Source of the DNA: a virus
Length of the DNA stretch: 28,449 bases
Reading direction: 5' to 3' (one strand)
Virus record (IMG/VR): IMGVR_UViG_3300047393_000096
Coordinates: 1 to 28,449 of that record
The notes beneath the pieces are model-generated. The model did not search any database. It saw nothing but the letters and a program-made list of their open reading frames with translations, and had not been told where the DNA came from. Positions 5,833 to 17,200 of this stretch are shown piece by piece; position 1 is the stretch's first letter; each line of letters opens with the position of its first letter. Made by a program: the position numbers and the translations under genes.

Positions 5833-8800
5833 ATGTCAAATAGTCCATTAGATTACATAAATTCGGATGGTTTCAGAAAGAAATTAATAACAAGAAATTT
5901 AGTTCCTTATGCTAAATCTCCAAACAGACCTTCTGTTCAAGTTCCGTATGAATATATTTCATCGGACTTATCAGTTATTGATAGTCCTGACCAACTTATT
6001 GATGTACCGTCATTAGCTAATAAATTATATCCGTTAAATAGATATGGTAATGAGGGTGGGTATTATCAAGTTCCTGACCCAAATGGATTAACTAATACAA
6101 TTTCAAACCAAGGGTCATATGGTCCCGGTCAACAAGATGCTCATATTGTTGATGAGGGTTATGATGCGGTAAGGTTATGGAGACCATTAAATGCTTATGC
6201 GGATGGGTTAAACGTATTTGACTCAGCAGAATCGTTTTCAAGTTTAGAAACTGTTAGACCTGACCAAGATAGACAAGGTAATGGACAACCATACCCTGGG
6301 TCGATTGTTGTATCAACTTATTCCCCATTATCAATATTGTTATCTAACAATCCAACAGGTAGTAATGGTTCGATGAGTCAAGATTCATATATTGCTCGTT
6401 TAGGTGCTCAAACACTTAGAAATGAGTTTCAAGAAAGAATTGCTGCCAGAATTAGATTAGAAACAATAGGACAAGCCAACATATTAAATGTTACAAGTGG
6501 TACTGACTTAGTTAATATACTATCAGGTTCAGTACCAATATTAGAACCTAATTGGCAAATTTCAGTTCCATCAAATCCAATTTCTGCATCTGCTGATTTT
6601 GCATTAAGATTAGGTGGAAGTATAATACCTATGTCATTAATTCCTGGTTCTTATTTTGACCCAGCAATTAATCCGGGTCAACCGACAACGATTCAACAAA
6701 TTACCAATCCAATTGCGGGAACAACTGTTGGAAATTTCTTTAATCAATTATTAGGCGCGGGACAAACGGGTTCTCAAATTTTTTATAATAATACAGGTGC
6801 GGGGCAAAAATCTCGATTATTTAAAAATATTGATTACAACAAATTTAAACCACATTATGAACGAGGTGTTTTTGATAGAGTTGCGGGAGCACTAACAGGA
6901 ACATTATCAGATAATAGTAATTTTTATATTGGTAGTAATAATTCAAATCCGTCAAGAATATTTTCTCCGGCAGGGGATTTACCTGTTGACCAATTTGGAA
7001 AAGAACAACAATCTCCGGTATATGGACCTCAAGAGATGGCTCAACTTTATGAGGGGCCAAGTAAAGATATTCGATTAGGTGCTAATGGACCGACATATTC
7101 TAATGGAGGTGGTATTGAAGGTGGATTCACTTGGACTTCCCCAAAATACAAAGACAATGCGGGTAAGAAAGTTGGTTTAGGTGGTGTAATTACTAATGAA
7201 GATGAGGATTTTAAACCATCATCATTTAATACAACAGAATCAACAAATAGGACTTTTAAAGGAGGTTCTATCTTAGATGACACTCAGAGATTAATAAATA
7301 GCCAACCTCAAGGGGGTAGACGATTACAACATGTGGGTAATGCAATTGACCAAGTTAGTAAAGTTTTCCATGATGGTTATAAAGAAATTACTAAAGGTTC
7401 TAAAGTTTATCGATATGTTGGGGCTGTTGGACAGGAAGTGGGAACAGAATATTGTCGTATATTTGCAAAAGATTTACCATACTTACAATATAATGATTTA
7501 CAAAAAACTGATGGTATAACAACATCGGGAAGACGATTTGCAGATTCGGTATTTGATAATACATACAATCTTAATATTGCTCCAAACAAACAAGAAGGTG
7601 GACAAGATTCTACGAACCTTATTGGTGGCATGAATAATGGGTACGCTAAAAAGTATATGTTTTCATTAGAAAATTTAGCTTGGAGAACATCAAGTACTCC
7701 AGGTTTTTCAGTTGCAGATTTAGCAATATGTGAAAGAGGTCCGAATGGGGGTAGAGTTATGTGGTTTGCACCATATGGTTTAACCTTTAGTGAACAAGTA
7801 TCTGCAAATTGGAATACATCTGAATTTCTTGGAAGACCTGAACCGATATATACTTACAAAAATAGTAGTCGTACAGGTAGTTTAGCTTGGAAAATTGTTG
7901 TTGACCATCCATCAGCTTTAAATGTTGTTGTTAATAAAATATTAAGTAATGAGACTAATAAAGTTAGAATTGATAGTATTTTAGAGTCATTCTTTGCTGG
8001 TTGTAGAAAATATGATTTATATGAATTAGCTAAAAAATACTATACTATAAATCCAAATGATTTATATCAATTACAAGAGGCAATATCGTCAAAAGAAACA
8101 ACAAAGGAACAAACAGAGTATATTAAAAAAACTGTTCAAACAGGGGTTAATTCTCCAACAGGTGCCGGTATAAATGTTTCACAAGAAGGTGGTGGAGGAA
8201 ACACTAATGTTGATTTTAAAAAATATGAACAATTAGGGTTTTATTTTGGAAATGATTATCCTAAGAAAAATGAGGTAATCCCAAACTATACCGAGGAATA
8301 TACAAGGTATACTAGTTCGGGTAATCGACAATATTATAACACTCAACCAAACGCTCAAGAAACTAGTACATTTTTTGACTCGGTGGTTACTCCAAATTAT
8401 AATTTGGCTAAAGAATTTGTTAATGATTTAGCGAAACAATTAACACAATATAAAGAAGGAGGAGGAACGATAACCGTAACTATTGATGCTAGTTGTTCTG
8501 CACCTGCTAGTGATAAATACAATGAAGAATTAGCGACAAGAAGAGTCAGTTCAATCAGAAAATTTTTTGAGGAAAGTAGTGTATTAAAACCGTTTTTAAA
8601 TAAAACGTTATTACTTAAAGAAACTACTCCGGTGTTTGGAGAAAATGCTCAAGTTTTACAATTTGATGTTGTAACAAAGACTTATAAAATTGGGAAAAAT
8701 GTTAATTGTTCAGATAAAGACTCCAGCGCGGTTAATGGAGATACTCAAGTTAAAGCAAATGATGTTACGACTGTAAACGCGATGGCTTGTAGACGAGGAT

Positions 8801-10884
8801 ATGTTAAAACAATTTTACCAACTCTTAAACAACCAACAACGACACCACCGGCACAATACACAACAATAGTTGAAGAAAATAAAGTATTAAAAACAGTTAA
8901 AGAAGAAGTTGTAACACAAGAATGGAAACCAAGAGATAATATAACTAAACGAGTTTTAAGGGCTTTATTATCTGAATGTGATTACTTTGAAACTATCAAG
9001 GAGGAAACACCTATGGTTTATGATAATCTTAGAGATAAATTAAAATTCTTTCAACCAGCATTCCATTCGACAACACCAGAAGGATTAAACTCTCGTTTAA
9101 CATTCTTACAACAATGTATGAGACCGGGAGATACAATCCCAACGATTAAAGACATTGCGGGTAAACAACAATTACAATATAATAATGCGACAAATACTTC
9201 ATTTGGTGCACCACCAGTATTAGTATTACGTATTGGGGACTTTTACAATACCAAAGTTATTCCAACATCATTAGGTATTCAATATGAGTCATTAGATATT
9301 AATCCGGAAGGTATTGGTATCCAACCAATGATTGCTAATGTCACACTTGGATTTAATTTTGTGGGAGGAAGTGGATTAAAAGAATCTATAGATAAATTAC
9401 AAAATGCTTTAACTTTTAATTATTATGCCAATACTGAAATTTGGGATGATAGGGCGGATGTTACATCACAAGATAATTTCTTGAAAGTCCTTGATAAAGA
9501 ATTTTTGGCAATGGCGTCTCCTCCACAACCACCTGCGGTTAATCAAGCAGCAGTTGAGAATGGACAAAGTAATAATAGTACCATTGGTACAACACTTACG
9601 AATGTAATTGGAGAGACTAGTGAAACGGGTACTCTTAGTTATTCTGATTTCATGGTTAAATTTATGAATCAAACACAAACTTATTTCCAAACAGTTGTTA
9701 ATAAAACAAAAGAAAGTGTTAATCAATACAATAACGCTGTGAGACAACAATGGATGTTAGAACGTTCATATACCCAAGGAAATTTTGGAGTAACAACAGA
9801 AAAATCGGTTTTATTTGGTAAACCAAGTAATGTTGAAAAAAGATTTGATTCAATCTTTACTCAATTAGAATCCGATATTCAAAGTGGGAATGAAGGTTTT
9901 ATTAAATTCATGTCATTGGCAACTTGTAATTTTACACCAAAAGTGATTCGTCAATTAAAAGAAAATTATAAAAACTTAGTTAAAAATAAAAGAGCATCGT
10001 TCCAAAGTGCAATTACAAAAATAACTCAAGATATTACAACTGTAGAACAAAATTATATTCAAACAATTGGAAGGGCGAACATTACTATATTTGATGGAGC
10101 GACAACTTATGTTAGTGGTACGGATGGATATCAGGCAAAATCAGGACCAGTTAAAGTTTATGTAACTAGTGGGACAACAAATGTTAGTTCAACCTCAAAT
10201 GGAGCCGCAAATACATTAATTGAATTGGCAAATGATATTAAAAAAATATCAGATGGTATTAAAGAGTTTAATACTCTTATTTGGAGTGAAACTGAATTTA
10301 TTAATCCTTCAGATAAATTAACATATAAAGGAGTGTTAGTTTTTGAGACTGATGATAAAGGAAAAAGCAAGGGGGCTCCGACAGTTGAAAATGTCTTTTT
10401 CCCTTTCAGTAAAAATACTCAATTTGAAAATGAGATTTTTAGAAGGGTTTATATGATAGTGTCGGATGATGTTGTCGATATTAAAAAGTATGAAACATTT
10501 AAAACCGCGATGATTGGTAATATAATTAATAATAGTAGTTTATTAAGTGGAGGGTTTGATGATATTGAAGCTAAATTCGATAACTATTGGGTTACCCAAA
10601 CTAGACCTTTATTTGTTAATGAAAATAATATAACAAAGGCATTTATTGAGGATGTTGAAAAAAATAAATTGAAAAATTATATAATTTATACTCCATTTGA
10701 TAAAAAAGATAGGGTTTTAAATTATTCAACGGAAACAAATGGAAGTGATGATGTTAAAAAATCACAAAAAACTATGATTTCATCATTGTCTGATACAACG
10801 AATAGGAATACGGATAATAATAAATGGAATTCTGAAGATGGAGTTTCCGCGGGAGCATATATTTCAAAAATAAAACTTAATTAA
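5833..10884 (+). CDS. Giant baseplate/tail structural protein with an OmpA-like segment (1683 aa)
   Basis: A 1683-residue structural protein, judged to be baseplate from size, composition and position between tape measure and gp53-like genes. Recognisable blocks: a Gly/Asn/Pro-rich N-terminus; a region around WKIVVDHPSALNVVVNKIL (about 686-704) followed by FFAGCRKYDLYELAKKYY; an OmpA/Pal-like segment at about 860-990 with TITVTIDAS, then YNEELATRRVSSIRKFF and later CRRGYV, echoing the NxxLSxxRAxxV pattern of peptidoglycan-binding domains; and a conserved-looking block near 1157-1203 (NPEGIGIQPMIANVTLGF, YYANTEIWDDRAD). The C-terminal 400 residues are helical and Asn/Lys-rich. No signal peptide is seen. 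The OmpA-like part could contact the cell wall during contraction (inference). Its stop codon overlaps the next ATG by 1 nt, so the two are translationally coupled. It has no clear counterpart in T4. Confidence 0.7.
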   Translation: MSNSPLDYINSDGFRKKLITRNLVPYAKSPNRPSVQVPYEYISSDLSVIDSPDQLIDVPSLANKLYPLNRYGNEGGYYQVPDPNGLTNTISNQGSYGPGQQDAHIVDEGYDAVRLWRPLNAYADGLNVFDSAESFSSLETVRPDQDRQGNGQPYPGSIVVSTYSPLSILLSNNPTGSNGSMSQDSYIARLGAQTLRNEFQERIAARIRLETIGQANILNVTSGTDLVNILSGSVPILEPNWQISVPSNPISASADFALRLGGSIIPMSLIPGSYFDPAINPGQPTTIQQITNPIAGTTVGNFFNQLLGAGQTGSQIFYNNTGAGQKSRLFKNIDYNKFKPHYERGVFDRVAGALTGTLSDNSNFYIGSNNSNPSRIFSPAGDLPVDQFGKEQQSPVYGPQEMAQLYEGPSKDIRLGANGPTYSNGGGIEGGFTWTSPKYKDNAGKKVGLGGVITNEDEDFKPSSFNTTESTNRTFKGGSILDDTQRLINSQPQGGRRLQHVGNAIDQVSKVFHDGYKEITKGSKVYRYVGAVGQEVGTEYCRIFAKDLPYLQYNDLQKTDGITTSGRRFADSVFDNTYNLNIAPNKQEGGQDSTNLIGGMNNGYAKKYMFSLENLAWRTSSTPGFSVADLAICERGPNGGRVMWFAPYGLTFSEQVSANWNTSEFLGRPEPIYTYKNSSRTGSLAWKIVVDHPSALNVVVNKILSNETNKVRIDSILESFFAGCRKYDLYELAKKYYTINPNDLYQLQEAISSKETTKEQTEYIKKTVQTGVNSPTGAGINVSQEGGGGNTNVDFKKYEQLGFYFGNDYPKKNEVIPNYTEEYTRYTSSGNRQYYNTQPNAQETSTFFDSVVTPNYNLAKEFVNDLAKQLTQYKEGGGTITVTIDASCSAPASDKYNEELATRRVSSIRKFFEESSVLKPFLNKTLLLKETTPVFGENAQVLQFDVVTKTYKIGKNVNCSDKDSSAVNGDTQVKANDVTTVNAMACRRGYVKTILPTLKQPTTTPPAQYTTIVEENKVLKTVKEEVVTQEWKPRDNITKRVLRALLSECDYFETIKEETPMVYDNLRDKLKFFQPAFHSTTPEGLNSRLTFLQQCMRPGDTIPTIKDIAGKQQLQYNNATNTSFGAPPVLVLRIGDFYNTKVIPTSLGIQYESLDINPEGIGIQPMIANVTLGFNFVGGSGLKESIDKLQNALTFNYYANTEIWDDRADVTSQDNFLKVLDKEFLAMASPPQPPAVNQAAVENGQSNNSTIGTTLTNVIGETSETGTLSYSDFMVKFMNQTQTYFQTVVNKTKESVNQYNNAVRQQWMLERSYTQGNFGVTTEKSVLFGKPSNVEKRFDSIFTQLESDIQSGNEGFIKFMSLATCNFTPKVIRQLKENYKNLVKNKRASFQSAITKITQDITTVEQNYIQTIGRANITIFDGATTYVSGTDGYQAKSGPVKVYVTSGTTNVSSTSNGAANTLIELANDIKKISDGIKEFNTLIWSETEFINPSDKLTYKGVLVFETDDKGKSKGAPTVENVFFPFSKNTQFENEIFRRVYMIVSDDVVDIKKYETFKTAMIGNIINNSSLLSGGFDDIEAKFDNYWVTQTRPLFVNENNITKAFIEDVEKNKLKNYIIYTPFDKKDRVLNYSTETNGSDDVKKSQKTMISSLSDTTNRNTDNNKWNSEDGVSAGAYISKIKLN

Positions 10885-11207
10885 TGGCATTTCAATATTG
10901 GAACAGATATAGTGAATTTTTAATTAACGGTGAACAAACCGTTGTACCTTATGTACAATTACCTCAAAAACCAACTGACAAAGCTTTTATTTATAAAGTT
11001 GGTAGAAGTAGGTTAGATAAAGTATCTCAGGATTATTATGACTCTCCTTACTTTGGGTGGTTAGTTCTCCAAGCAAATCCTCAATATGGTGGTTTAGAGA
11101 ATACTATACCGGATGGTAGTATATTGATAATTCCTTTTCCTTTACTACCTTCATTACAGGACTATAAGGGGGCATTAGAAAATCATTTTTATTATTATGG
11201 CAGGTAA
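10884..11207 (+). CDS. 53: Baseplate wedge protein, gp53/LysM-like (107 aa)
   Basis: A 107-residue protein with one LysM-like unit at about residues 33-88: FIYKVGRSRLDKVSQDYYDS, YFGWLVLQANPQYGG, and IPDGSILIIPFPLL. This pattern is shared by T4 gp53-type wedge proteins and short LysM tail proteins such as P2 gpX. In T4, gp53 joins wedges into the hexagonal baseplate around the hub. It is shorter than T4 gp53 (about 196 residues), so it keeps only the core. The start overlaps the previous stop by 1 nt (TAATG) and the end overlaps the next gene by 11 nt, indicating coupled translation with both giant proteins. A P2 gpX-like tail protein is the main alternative. Confidence 0.75.
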   Translation: MAFQYWNRYSEFLINGEQTVVPYVQLPQKPTDKAFIYKVGRSRLDKVSQDYYDSPYFGWLVLQANPQYGGLENTIPDGSILIIPFPLLPSLQDYKGALENHFYYYGR

Positions 11208-14200
11208 CTTAAGAGCAGACAACAGCGGAGATATATTGGTTGAGTTTGATTACAATAACATTATTGTGGTCGACCCTAATAAAACAATAGATTCACAAGG
11301 AAAAATACAAGAAAGATTAATAGACCATGAGAGTTTAGTAATGTTTGCAAATTTGGAGGCGGAAGTTCTTCCAAGAACTAAACTTGCGGTTGGTGCAAGT
11401 CCTGAAGACAGAATTAGAACTATATCAGTTGCCAAGATGAATTTCTTAAAACCAACAAAGGATAGTTTTTTAGGTGTTGGTTATTATGATGAATTAACGG
11501 GTCAAAATTCTACAAAATTCAAGGGTGACAATCAAATGATGGAAAAAACAGTTCCGGCTAATGATGGTAATCAGGCATATTCAGTTAGTTCTCCGGCAAA
11601 TTTGACTAATGTGTTTGATAATGGATTACTTGGGATTACATCAATTAATATAACAACAAATTCGTCTTTTGTACCCTCAGTTAAAATGGAATTAGAGGAT
11701 GTTCAAGGAAAGGCTTTATTTTCCCTTGGTAATAATTCCCCATACGCTGCGTTTTTTAACCTACCTTACCCACCATTTTACTTAACATTAAAAGGTTATT
11801 ATGGACAGGCAATTCGATACCAATTAAATTTAGAAAAATTTAATGCTAGATTTAATTCATTTAGTGGTAATTACCAAGTAAGTTTAGAGTTTAAAGGGTA
11901 TAAGTTTAATGTGTTAAATGAGATTTCAATGGGGCATTTAATGGCTGTCCCACATATGTATGGGCAAACATTTAATATATCGACATCACCTACAGGAACT
12001 CAAGAATCAAATAAATCTGCAGAATCACAATCAAAAGTTCAAGGAGTTGTTTCACAAAATAATTCCCAAAGTGATAGTTCCGTTGTTACTCAAATAGTTT
12101 CGGAAAAGGGTTATCAAAAAATTGTTGAGGTTTATAGTGAATATAAAGCGAAAGGATTAATTCCTGCTGATTTACCTGAATTAACATTATTCCAATTAAT
12201 GACTAAATTGAGTAAGTTTGAAGATAATATTATGCTTTCATTTCCTAAGGCAAAAGTAGAACCACTTACTAATATTCGTAATTATAAAGAAATTTTAAAA
12301 CAATATTTTTCTGCGGTTAGGGGTGCAAATATTTCATGGTTTAATACCTATCTTGACCCAAAACCAATTGTGTTAAATAATACAAATGAAAAGGTTTATG
12401 TTTATAAAAAATTGAGCATAGCCGAAAAAGAAACTGCAAGTAAATTATTAGAAAGTTATGTTGATAAGTTTAACAAAGCGTTATCGGAAAATGCTACTTT
12501 AGGTAAAAATGGTCCTTCACCTATCCCAAACCCAATTAAATTTGTTAATCTTAAAATTGACCCACCGGTTGACGGGGCGATTAATTGGAAAGAGACTGTG
12601 AGATTACAGACAGGTAAAGTATTACCAACTGAAGAAGATATTAATGTATTAAAAGAACAATTATATCAAACAAAACTTCCAGTGATTTCTAATTCAGAAG
12701 TTATAGGTACAAGTTTTTTTATTTTTGAGGGGGTTAATAGGTTTGATGGACAAATATCTTTATTGGAAACGGATGCAAATAAAAAATTATCAGAATATGA
12801 GTCATTAATTTCTGCAGAATTATTAAGAAAAATTGAGGATACTGACAGTGGACTTGGGTTTAAACCAACTGTTAGAAATATGATAGCAGTTGTTATGGCA
12901 TCGGCAGAGGCCTTTATTCGATTATTAGATGATGTTCATACTAATGCTTGGAATGTAAAATATGACCCTGTTAGAAAACAAGCAATTATGGATAATCCAT
13001 CTTCTGCTCAAAGTTCTGAAACGAGACAGAAAGTTTCAATATCTACTAGTGCTCAAGAGTCTAATCAAGGTTTATCCAATTCGGAAGAACCAGTTTACCC
13101 ATGGCCATTATTTTTTGTTGAAACACCGGAAGATAAAAAGGGGAGATTTCAATTAAAATATATTGCGGACCCTACTGTTGTGAATCTAACACAAGGTTAT
13201 TTATTTGATAAATGGCCTGAAGTTGAATTTGTTGAAGAGTATATGAAAGGGTTAACTCAAAAATTTACAATTCCTATTGCTCCACCACCGTTAGATAATG
13301 AAAGAGATACTAATAGAATCAACATTAATGCAATTGAATTTCCATCTGCAGGATTACCGTATGTTAATAAAGAAGAGGTAAAATTCTTTTATGAAATTTG
13401 GGAGAGACAATTTTTAACTTCTCATTATTCAGGACTAATTAGAGCAAACTCTAATCAGATTGATGAATTAATAAAGTTAAATGTTGAGGCTGAGGTCAAT
13501 AATATTGTGAAAGGTCTTGGAATAAGTTCTCCATATTTAACATTAAAACTTAAAAATTATAATTTAAATGCAAATTCATATCCTGAGTTCTTGAGTACTA
13601 TTTCAAATAATGGTACCGGAAGGGCGTATCAGGATTATATTCGTGATTTCTTTGTTACACCATATATTAAGAATTTGGTAGATAACTCATATAGTATTTT
13701 ACCAACGTCAGATATTGGAAAAATACCTCAAGTGAGTACTAAATCGTTAGCTCTTGAAACATTGTTAAAAAATGCGTCTAATGAACCATTAGTTGTTGAT
13801 ACTTTACCATATACTGACCCGACTTGGTGTCTGAATAATTTAAGTTCAAGTGATAAATCAATTGGGAATGAAGTATATAATACTAAAAAAACTTTAAAAA
13901 TATTTGAACCAAGAAAAATTATATCAAATTTCAACGATGTTTATAATTTTACAACAAATAGACCCGTTACTAATTTTTCATTCTATAAAAATGAAAGTCC
14001 ATCGGTAGTTGCGTCTTTATCTACTTCATTAAACCCATACGGTTTAAATGAATACTATATTAATAGAGTTCCTAAAGATTTTGTTGCGACTGAAGGATAT
14101 TGTAATTCTACAACACCAACAAACATATTACCGTTTAAAACAACAACATCTATGTTGAATACTCCGTATTTTGTTAATTCAATTATGAATGGTGTTCAAA

Positions 14201-17200
14201 ACAATAGAACGAGTGACCCTTATCCGTATGTTCAGTCGGCTTATCTTTTCTTGAATTCATTACCTTTGGCGACATTAAGAGAGAGATATAAAACTAATAC
14301 TGATACGGTTCCTGATGAATTAGATTACATTTCATCTTGTTTCAAAAAATTTGGAGCGATACATAAATTACCATATGCTTGGATATTAAAGTATGGTTCA
14401 ATTTGGCATCGTTATAAAAAATATAAAGAATCCAATGTTGATATTTTATCAAGTGCTTGGACTAATTTTGACTATCAAACAAATTATAGTCCTATTTTAA
14501 GTTCTATCACTCAAACATACCAATTCAATTATAATCAAGTTCCGACTTCAATTACATTACAAGAGGAAACACCAACAACTGCTAATATGAATGTTGGGTT
14601 TTATCCAAAGGTGATTAATGATTTTAATGTATTTTATAATGGATTTGAATTGTATGATAAATATACTAATGTAGAAATTGAAAATAGCGTCAAAGGAGGT
14701 ATGAAACTATATACTTTTGATGACTCAAACATATCTGCAAAACAAAATGGTAAAACATTAAATGTTAAAACTTATTCGGTATTACTTAGTAGTAGTAATT
14801 ACTATCCTGATGTTAATTGCAATCCGGTAAGTAATACCAAAGGAACAGATTATTATGTTGTTCCATCATTTGGTAATCCTTTGAACCAATCAGAGATTGC
14901 CTGTGTTGAAAATTTAACTACGGGAAATAATACTAAAGTTGATTTGACATCAAACCCAAGTGTTTATAATGGTAGTGTTAGAACATTATGGTCGGCACCA
15001 AACTATGGATATTTTGATAGTAATCAAATTGCTTATCCACAACCTGATTCCTACATTAATTTAATTAATAATGGTGATACGCAATCTCCATTGTATTTTT
15101 TAGACGGAGATAATTACACAAAAATTGAGGAAATATTCTCAGTTTTTGAGAAAAAAATATTGGATTCATTTGAACAAGAATTTTTAAACTTCAGTAAACC
15201 TATTACAAATAGTTCAACAAATGTACAAGTATCTCAGTTCGATACTTCACCTGTTGATACTAATGATAATTTTAGGAATTTCCAATCATTATTTCGAAAT
15301 TTAATGACAGTCCCAATTCAAGGAAAAGGGGTCTCAGACCTTAATTATTTTTCTAATACAATTGGAGTTCAATACAATGTTTTTCAAACAGGTGTTAAAG
15401 ATTTTATGAATTATGATGTCTTATTTAGATATGGTAATCCGTCAAATTATAATAGGAGAATTTTTGATTCTTACTTGTCTCATAATAATATTCAAAAAGT
15501 TGTTGACCCAATTAAGTTTCAACCGTATGTGAAAAATACTTTACCGACAAAAACTAGTTCATTAAGTCTTAGTCAGTCTCAATTATTAAATCCAAATGCT
15601 TGGATTGCTCTTGAAACTGAAGTGGGTTTTTCAACTATAAATAATGTTGTGTATAGTAGTACCGGTTCATATATCACTGATTTTTTCATTGATAATAATA
15701 TTCAATTTACCGTTGATAATGTTGTTTTATTGGCCCCAATTATTAAAATGTATGCTACTCAAAAATTAAAAAACCCAAATACCACTGTTGCTCAATTTCA
15801 GTCCCAAATTAATCAATACCTTACAAATGAAAGTGTATTACAAAATAATTTTTTAAATCTTGTATTAGAAGGGGTTAGAAAAAATTTACCTAACCAAGAA
15901 CAACTACCGGAAAAAACAATTCAAAGTGCAATTGATGGACAACAGAGTAAGGTTGAAAATTATGAAATTTTCAAGGCGTTAAATGATAAATGGATTGCTG
16001 GTGGAGATTATAAAAGTAAGACATTATTTGAAGATATTTTATTTTTAGATAGGGCATCGAGAAATATTGGTGATACTATCCTATTAGATATTTTTGAAAT
16101 GAGAAATATGTTTAGTCAAAAATCGATAAATGAGTCAATGAGTGTTTATACTTTTGTTAGTGGATTATTAATTAAAAATAATTTTACAGTAATGAATTTA
16201 CCGGCATATATTAATTTTTATAATGTCCAAGATGTCGATGGTACTACTATTCCAAATAGAGCCGAAGGTTCGTTGGAATTTGCTAATAATTTGTGGGGTA
16301 CATTTTTAGATGTTGATTATAGAAAATCAAGTTCGAAAATGGTTTGTTTCTATGTTGGTAAACCATCACAATATTTAAATTTACCAAAAGGTAATTTTAG
16401 ATTTCGAGATGACTCGTTTGATATGGGTAGGGCATCTGAAAACCCTTTAATTGAAAATCAAGTTGGTAAAAAAGACTGGGGTGTTTCAAATAAGTGTGTC
16501 GGGTTTAGTGTTGATATTGGGATTAGAAATCAAAATGTTTTTTATTCTTTTAGTGTTTCCCAAGATAATGGAACGGCAACCTCAGAATCAATCGCAACTC
16601 AATTAAATATGGTTGACCAAGCATCAGGTAAAAATGTTGCAACTCAAAACGCTAGTTTATATAATTTATACAAACAAAGAAGTTATAAATGTTCAGTCGT
16701 TTGTTTAGGTAATGCGTTATTACAACCAACCATGTATTTTAATTTAAGACATGTCCCAATGTTTAATGGGCCATATATGATACAACAAGTTGAACATTCA
16801 ATTCAGCCAGGTCAATTCCAAACAACATTTCAAGGAATTAGACAAGGTGTTTATGATTTGCCGGCAATTGATAACTTTATTCAAAGTATTAATCAAAATT
16901 TACTAACAAAAGTTGAGGAACTTCTTAAGGTTAAGAAAGAGACAATTAATGTTTTAGGTGAGTCAACAGATAGTGTTAAATCAAATAATACGGTACAATC
17001 AGCAAATAATACTAAAGGAACTACTAATCAATGTGAGAGTAAGTTATTACCAATTTATCTTAATAAAAAATATCAATCAACTAATGCGGTTCTTACTGAG
17101 ATAAACCCAACACAATTTGCTGAAGTACTTAAAAAAATCATGCCAAATAGTCCTGAGTTAGCAACGATTATTTATTGTATTTCATATGTTAGAACATTTC

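Noticed and set aside
7331-7519. Short + strand open frame inside the 1683-aa baseplate gene
   Set aside because: Out of frame with a long, clearly coding gene, low complexity, and no initiation signal.
9466-9750. 94-codon minus-strand open frame with Cys/Ile-rich product
   Set aside because: Antisense shadow of the baseplate gene; no other minus-strand gene is supported in the window.
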